Shown here: positions 58,890 through 64,000 of the stretch, piece by piece
Layout: every line of letters starts with the position of its first letter
Numbering within the stretch: the stretch's first letter is position 1
Assembly: GCA_947623455.1 (NCBI GenBank)
Contig: OX392543.1
Coordinates: 15,870,757 to 15,934,756 of the forward strand
Length of the DNA: 64,000 bases
From: Mimachlamys varia
Taxonomy: Eukaryota; Mollusca; Bivalvia; Pectinida; Pectinidae
Direction: 5' to 3'
Made by a program: the position numbers and the translations under genes
The notes under the pieces: generated by a model
The model's input: the letters and a program-made list of their open reading frames with translations, nothing else
Told to the model about the DNA's origin: nothing
Databases searched by the model: none

Positions 58890-61045
58890 GGCCCCTGTGA
58901 CCTTGAATGAATGTCAGGGTCATTTCTTTAAACAAACTTGACACACCTTTATCCCAGCATGCCACAAGCCCAATATCACATCTCTGTGCCTTTTGGTTAT
59001 TCAGAAAAAGTTGTTTTAAAGATTTTGACCCTTTTGGCCCCTGTGACCTTGAATGAAGTTCAAGGTCATTTATTTGAACAAACTTGGTAGACCTTTATCC
59101 CAGCATGCCACAGGCCTAATATCAGGTCTCTGAGCCTTTTAGTTATTCAGAAGAAGTTGTTTAAAGATTATGACCGTTTTGGCCTCTGTGACCTTGAATG
59201 AAGGTCAAGGTCATTTCTTTGAACAAACTTGGTAGCCCTTTATCCCAGCATAACACAGGACCAATATCAGGTCTCTGGGCCTTTTGGTTATTCAGAAGAA
59301 GTTCTTTAAAAAGATTTTGACCTTTTTGGCCCCTGTGACCTTGAATGAAGGTCAAGGTCATTTGTTTGAACAAACTTGGTAGCCCTTTATCCCAGCATGC
59401 CACAGGCCCAATATCAGGTCTCTGGGCCTTTTGGTTATTCAGAAAAAGTTGCTTTAAAGATTTTGACCGTTTTGGTCCCTGTGACCTTGAATGAAAGTCA
59501 AGGTCATTTGTTTGAACAAACTTGATAGCCCTTTATCCCAGCATGCCACAGGCCCAATATTAGGTATCTGGGCCTTTTGGTTATTCAGAAGAAAATGTTT
59601 AAAGATTATGACCGTTTTGGCCCCAGTGACCTTGAATGAAAGTCAAGGTCATTTCTTTGAACAAACTTGGTAACCCTTTATCCCAGCATGCCACAGGCCC
59701 AATATTAGATCTCTGGGCCTTTTGGTTATTCAGAAGAAAATGTTTAAAGATTATGACCGTTTTGGCCCCAGTGACCTTGAATGAAAGTCAAGGTCATTTC
59801 TTTGAACAAACATGGTAGCCCTTTATCCCAGCATGCCACAGGCCCAATATCAGGTCTCTGGGCCTTTTGGTTATTCAGAAGAAGTCGTTTAAAGATTATG
59901 ACCGTTTTGGCCCCTGTGACCTTGAATGAAAGTCAAGGTCATTTCTTTGAACAAACATGGTAGCCCTTTATCCCAGCATGCCACAGGCCCAATATCAGGT
60001 CTCTGGGCCTTTTGGTTATTCAGAAGAAGTTGTTTAAAGATTATGACCGTTTTGGCCCCTGTGACCTTGAATGAAAGTCAAGGTCATTTCTTTGAACAAA
60101 CTTGGTAGCCCTTTATCCCAGCATGCCACAGGCCCAATATTAGGTCTCTGTGCCTTTTGGTTATTCAGAAGAAGTCGTTTAAAAATTATGACCGTTTTAT
60201 CCCCTGTGACCTTGAATGAAGGTCAAGGTCATTTCTTTGAACAAACTTGGTAGCCCTTTATCTCAGCATAACACAGGACTAATATCAGGTCTCTGGGCCT
60301 TTTGGTTATTCAGAAGAAGTTGTTTAAAAAGATTTTGACCTTTTCGGCCCCTGTGACCTTGAATGAAGGTCAAGGTCATTTGTTTGAACAAACTTGGTAC
60401 CCCGTTATCCCAGCATAACACAGGCCCAATATCAGGTCTCTGGGCCTTTTGGTTATTCAGAAGAAGTCGTTCAAAGATTTTGACCTTTTTGGCCCCTGTG
60501 ACCTTGAATGAAGGTCAAGGTCATTTGTTTGAACAAACTTGGTAGCCCTTTATCCAGCATGCCACAGGCCCAATATTAGGTCTCTGGGCCTTTTGGTTAT
60601 TCAGAAGAAGTCGTTTAAAAAGTATGACCGTTTTGTCCCCTGTGACCTTGAATGAAGGTCAAGGTCATTTCTTTGAACAAACTTGGTAGCCCTTTATCTC
60701 AGCATAACACAGGACCAATATCAGGTCTCTGGGCCTTTTGGTTATTCAGAAGAAGTTGTTTAAAAAGATTTTGACCTTTTCGGCCCCTGTGACCTTGAAT
60801 GAAGGTCAAGGTCATTTGTTTGAACAAACTTGGTAGCCCTTTATCCCAGCATGCCACAGGCCCAATATCAGGTCTCTGGGCCTTTTGGTTATTCAGAAGA
60901 AGTCGTTCAAAGATTTTGACCTTTTTGGCCCCTGTGACCTTGAATGAAGGTCAAGGTCATTTGTTTGAACAAACTTGGTAGCCCTTTATCCCAGCATGCC
61001 ACAGGCCCAATATTGGGTCTATGGGCCTTTTGGTTTATGAGAAGA
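58890..61045 (+). repeat. 145-bp satellite with paired TCAAGGTCA motifs
   Basis: About 15 units: TGACCTTGAATGAAGG then TCAAGGTCATTTGTTTGAAC, TTGGTAGCCCTTTATCCCAG, CATGCCACAGGCCCAATATC, GGTCTCTGGGCCTTTTGG, TTATTCAGAAGAAGT. Each unit contains a 9-bp inverted repeat TGACCTTGA/TCAAGGTCA. Confidence 0.95.
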
Positions 61046-61067
61046 AGATGTTTAAATGGAAAAGTTT

Positions 61068-61140
61068 ACGGACGGCGCACGACGCACGGCGCACGGCGCA
61101 CGGCGCACGACGCACGGCGCACGACGACGGACGAAGCATG
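61068..61140 (+). repeat. GC-rich CGGCGCACGA short tandem
   Basis: Eight or so CGGCGCA/CGACGCA words, then GACGACGGACGAAGC. A shorter version lies at 62320-62360 before the outer 3' hairpin. Confidence 0.85.
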
Positions 61141-61185
61141 ATGACTATAGGTCATCCTGACCCTTCGGGTCAGATGACCTAAAAA

Positions 61186-62290
61186 TTCAGCAAAGTCCCC
61201 TTTTTGAGGCCCCGCCCCTCTGGCCCCAGGGGTCGGATCAGCCTCATTTGTATAAAATCTGATTGCCCTCCCCAAATGATGTTTCACACCAAATTTGGAT
61301 GTAATCCATTCAAGTAATAAGGAGGAGTAGGAATTTAAAGCAAAAATTCAGCAAAGTTCCCCTTTTGGGCCCCGCCCCTCTGGCCCCAGGGGTCGGATCA
61401 GCCTCATTTATAAAAATCTGATCGCCCTCCCCAAATGATTCTTCTCACCAAATTTGGATGCAATCCATTCAAGCATTAAGAAGGAGGAGTAGGATTTTAA
61501 AGCAAAAATTCAGCAAAGTCCTCTTTTTGAGGCCCCGCCCCTATGGCCCCAACGGTTGGATCAGCCTCATTTATATAAAATTTGATCGCTCTCCCCAAAT
61601 GATGCTTCACATCAAATTTGGATGCAATCCATTCAAGCATTAAGGAGGAGTAGGATTTTAAAGTAAAAATTCAGCAAAGTCCCCTTTTTGAGGCCCCGCC
61701 CCTATGGCCCCAGGGGTCGGATCAGCCTCATTTATATAAAATCTGATTGCCCTCCCCAAATGATGTTTAACACCAAATTTGGATGCAATCCATTCAAGTA
61801 TTAAGGAGGAGTAGGAATTTAAAGCAAAAATTCAGCAAAGTTCCCCTTTTGGGGCCCTACCCCTCTGGCCCCAGGAGTCGGATCAGCCTCATATATATAA
61901 AATCTGGTCGCCCTCCCCAAATGATGCTTCACACCAAATTTGGATGTAATCCATTCAAGTATTAAGGAGGAGTAGGAATTTAAAGCAAAAATTCAGCAAA
62001 GTTCCCCTTTTGGGGCCCTACCCCTCTGGCCCCAGGAGTCGGATCAGCCTCATATATATAAAATCTGGTCGCCCTCCCCAAATGATGCTTCACACCAAAT
62101 TTGGATGTAATCCATTCAAGTATTAAGGAGGAGTAGGAATTTAAAGCAAAAATTCAGCAAAGTTCCCCTTTTTGGGCCCCGCCCATCTGGCCCCAGGGGT
62201 CGGATCAGCCTCATTTATATAAAATCTGATCGCCCTCCCCCAATGATGCTTCACCCTAAATTTGGTGGTGATCCATTAAGAAATGAAGGA
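61186..62290 (+). repeat. 162-bp satellite, right part
   Basis: Seven units continuing the array of 57541-58502; the units at about 61820-61980 and 61980-62140 are nearly identical, which points to recent duplication. Confidence 0.92.
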
Positions 62291-62404
62291 GGAGTAGCAT
62301 TTTGAAATGAAAAGTTTACTGACGGCGCACGGCGCACGGCGGACGACGACGGACGAAGCACGATGACTATAGGTCATCCTGACCCTTCGGGTCAGATGAC
62401 CTAA

Positions 62405-63635
62405 AAATGGCTTGAGAAAAGTCTGCCTGCATAATCAAAACAAGTGTCACGTGATTGCTGGCTGATCGCTCCAAACAAAGGAGTCACGTGACTACAGTAC
62501 TACTGTGGGTATACTAAATACTGCCACGGACAACTGTCATATCCGGAAATCCGGAAATAAAATTTTCTTTTCAAAAATAAAAAGATGATATAAATTACTT
62601 TATGCGGCCCATAAATCCAAGAGTAAACCGAAGAGATGATCCGAATGGATCATTCATAAATTGCCCAATCTCATTTACTGATGCAATGAATCATTTTGTG
62701 TAACAACTTGTTATGGTCATGCATTGGCATTCAGCCGCCAGCAAGAGGATTTTTTAATAATAATATAGCATATCTCATATTTATTTCCGAAGCATTCTCT
62801 ATCACTGCATGTCAAACTTATTTAGAATCTGTTTATCTGACCATACAGATAAAGCTATCAGTGTCATGTTTACCTAAAACATTGACGATTATATATATTT
62901 TTTAATATTTTTGTTGTGATTTCTATATACAACGCCTCTGTGTAAATAGGCCGTTTAGAATAAAAAACAATGTAATAATAAAATAATAAATTTTATAATA
63001 AAACGATCGTGATAAAATATCGATATTGCAGAATTTGCAAAGAAGTCGCAACAAACAGTTGTTGGGAAGTGCCAGGGCTTACAAAGATATAGGATGCCTC
63101 GGTATGTTTGTGCAAGTATCCCTGTAAAAGTACGGACCTAAAGTGCGCCGAAGGCACCTTGTTGTTCACCTCACCCGGTTACATAAGTCCACTTCCACTT
63201 CCAAAAATGTTTTGCGTTAAATAGGGAGTAGTGTTTACCATAAACTACTAGTGACTACTTTATGAACCAAATTCATTCACATTGCTACTTAAAAACTGGT
63301 TTCTCCTGACCACTGAACGTCGACGTTAACACTCTCCTGACAAAGTGAAATGCAAGAAAGAAAAAACATTTGTGTCACGCCGTAAGGATATCAAAAGGAG
63401 GTAGTACATTAAAATAGCCGGTACACTACACACATATACACTTACGCAATATAAGGAACGTGCATCAAGTACCATAGCTGTTAGACGTTCAGCAAGTTAA
63501 ACCAATAAATGAGTAACTATTATTTCTACCACAATACCCTGTCAGACCATTGTATAAACGTGCTGTTGAATAGATAGATATATATATATACCAATAGTGG
63601 AATATGACCTTCCGGACTTTTGATTGGTTGAGAAG
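62405..63635. other. No gene seen
   Basis: AT-rich flank without recognisable coding content. Confidence 0.45.
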
Positions 63636-63720
63636 TTGAACTTTGACCGGAAATCACGTGGTTCAATGCAACGTGCTGATTGTTGACGTCGTCATCGATT
63701 GTTGACGTCGTCACAATTTG
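63636..63720. promoter_or_regulatory. CRE-like TGACGTCGTCA pair
   Basis: GATTGTTGACGTCGTCA occurs twice (about 63680 and 63697), next to a TCACGTG E-box-like word. Whether it regulates anything is unknown. Confidence 0.3.
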
Positions 63721-63826
63721 GCAAAAACATATACGAGATGATGTGTTTTCGCGCAAATATCATCCGCGGTTCACACAAAAACAACACTACCGCTGCAACT
63801 TCATAGTATTATGGTAGAAACAGGTC

Positions 63827-63983
63827 GCACGACTCGTGGTTATTGGATATGGAATTAATGTCACTCTCGTTAATTATTTTTTAAAAGTTACAAAAGACAC
63901 TCGCTAAAGCTCGTGTTTAATAACGCTTAGAAAATAATTAACTAGTGAAATAAATTCCATATCCAACAACCACTCGTTGTGTA
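63827..63983. repeat. Foldback H4
   Basis: CGTGGTTATTGGATATGGAATT pairs with AATTCCATATCCAACAACCACT, continuing through CACT..GTTAATTATTTT; about 50 bp of imperfect arm. The tip holds CACTCGCTAAAGCTCGTG. Confidence 0.9.
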
Positions 63984-64000
63984 ACCTCTATTTATATCGC

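Larger units (their letters stand above)
58504..61180 (+). mobile_element. Second tandem-core transposon nested in the first
   Basis: It has the same kind of ends as the host element: ACAAGAGGCCCAACGGGCCT at 58504 and AGGTCATC ... GATGACCT at 61149-61180. The core differs: 15 units of about 145 bp. The host unit breaks at TTTTAAAGT and resumes at AAAAATTCAGC; the uninterrupted form is seen at 61656-61675. Confidence 0.8.
57310..62404 (+). mobile_element. Non-autonomous tandem-core transposon (Helitron/HINE-like), interrupted
   Basis: The 5' end is ACAAGAGGCCCATGGGCCT, with the AGGCCC/GGGCCT palindrome. The 3' end is an AGGTCATC ... TGACCCTTCGGGTCA ... GATGACCT hairpin followed by CTAA. The core is 13 units of about 162 bp: 6 before and 7 after an inserted element. 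A CGGCGCACGG-rich block precedes the 3' hairpin. A terminal hairpin followed by CTRR resembles Helitron-type elements, but no protein is present and the class is inferred. Confidence 0.7.

Noticed and set aside
58011..61965. Many 60-80 residue ORFs of near-identical sequence as a gene family
   Set aside because: They repeat with the 145- and 162-bp unit periods, always end at the unit length and come from both strands; they are by-products of satellite DNA.

Overview
The window is eukaryotic nuclear DNA that is AT-rich, intron-rich and repeat-dense. The repeat types (tRNA-headed SINEs, hammerhead-ribozyme repeats, elements that start ACAAGAGGCCC and carry tandem cores, pogo-like and TTAA MITEs) together with the gene architecture suggest a marine invertebrate, most likely a bivalve mollusc. 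I cannot name the species.

There is one convincing protein-coding gene, on the + strand from 14764 (first exon seen) to the stop at 55233-55235. I assembled it by hand from 17 exons whose 16 introns all obey GT-AG and whose phases (1,0,0,0,0,1,0,0,2,1,1,1,1,2,0,0) join without a frame error. The 577-residue product is a p55-type MAGUK scaffold (L27-L27-PDZ-SH3-HOOK-GUK) closest to the MPP3/MPP4/MPP7 group, and its length is almost that of vertebrate MPP7. Such proteins organise apical junction and Crumbs/DLG/LIN7 complexes under the plasma membrane.

Region by region. 1-14763: upstream flank with no gene found, filled with SINEs, MITEs and retroelement tails; a 5' UTR exon probably lies here or further upstream. 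14764-55235: the gene, with introns of up to 8.7 kb. 55236-57300: 3' flank with MITE and retroelement debris. 57310-62404: a tandem-repeat transposon (about 162-bp units) into whose array a related element (58504-61180, about 145-bp units) has inserted. 62405-64000: no gene seen; ends in a 150-bp foldback.

Three things stand out. (1) Tandem arrays sit exactly on splice sites of this one gene. A 14-bp branch-site/pyrimidine-tract array ends at the exon 2 acceptor. A 38-bp array starts at the exon 4 donor. A 31-bp array (16 copies) and a 58-bp array (5 copies plus a partial one) are built from the exon tail plus donor of exons 10 and 15. A 52-bp array in intron 14 carries a GTGAGT donor-like motif in nearly every unit. 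(2) A roughly 215-bp repeat, present seven times, carries a type I hammerhead ribozyme with a palindromic stem III; the copy at 44708-44751 is complete. (3) Several long foldbacks have unrelated stems but similar tips.
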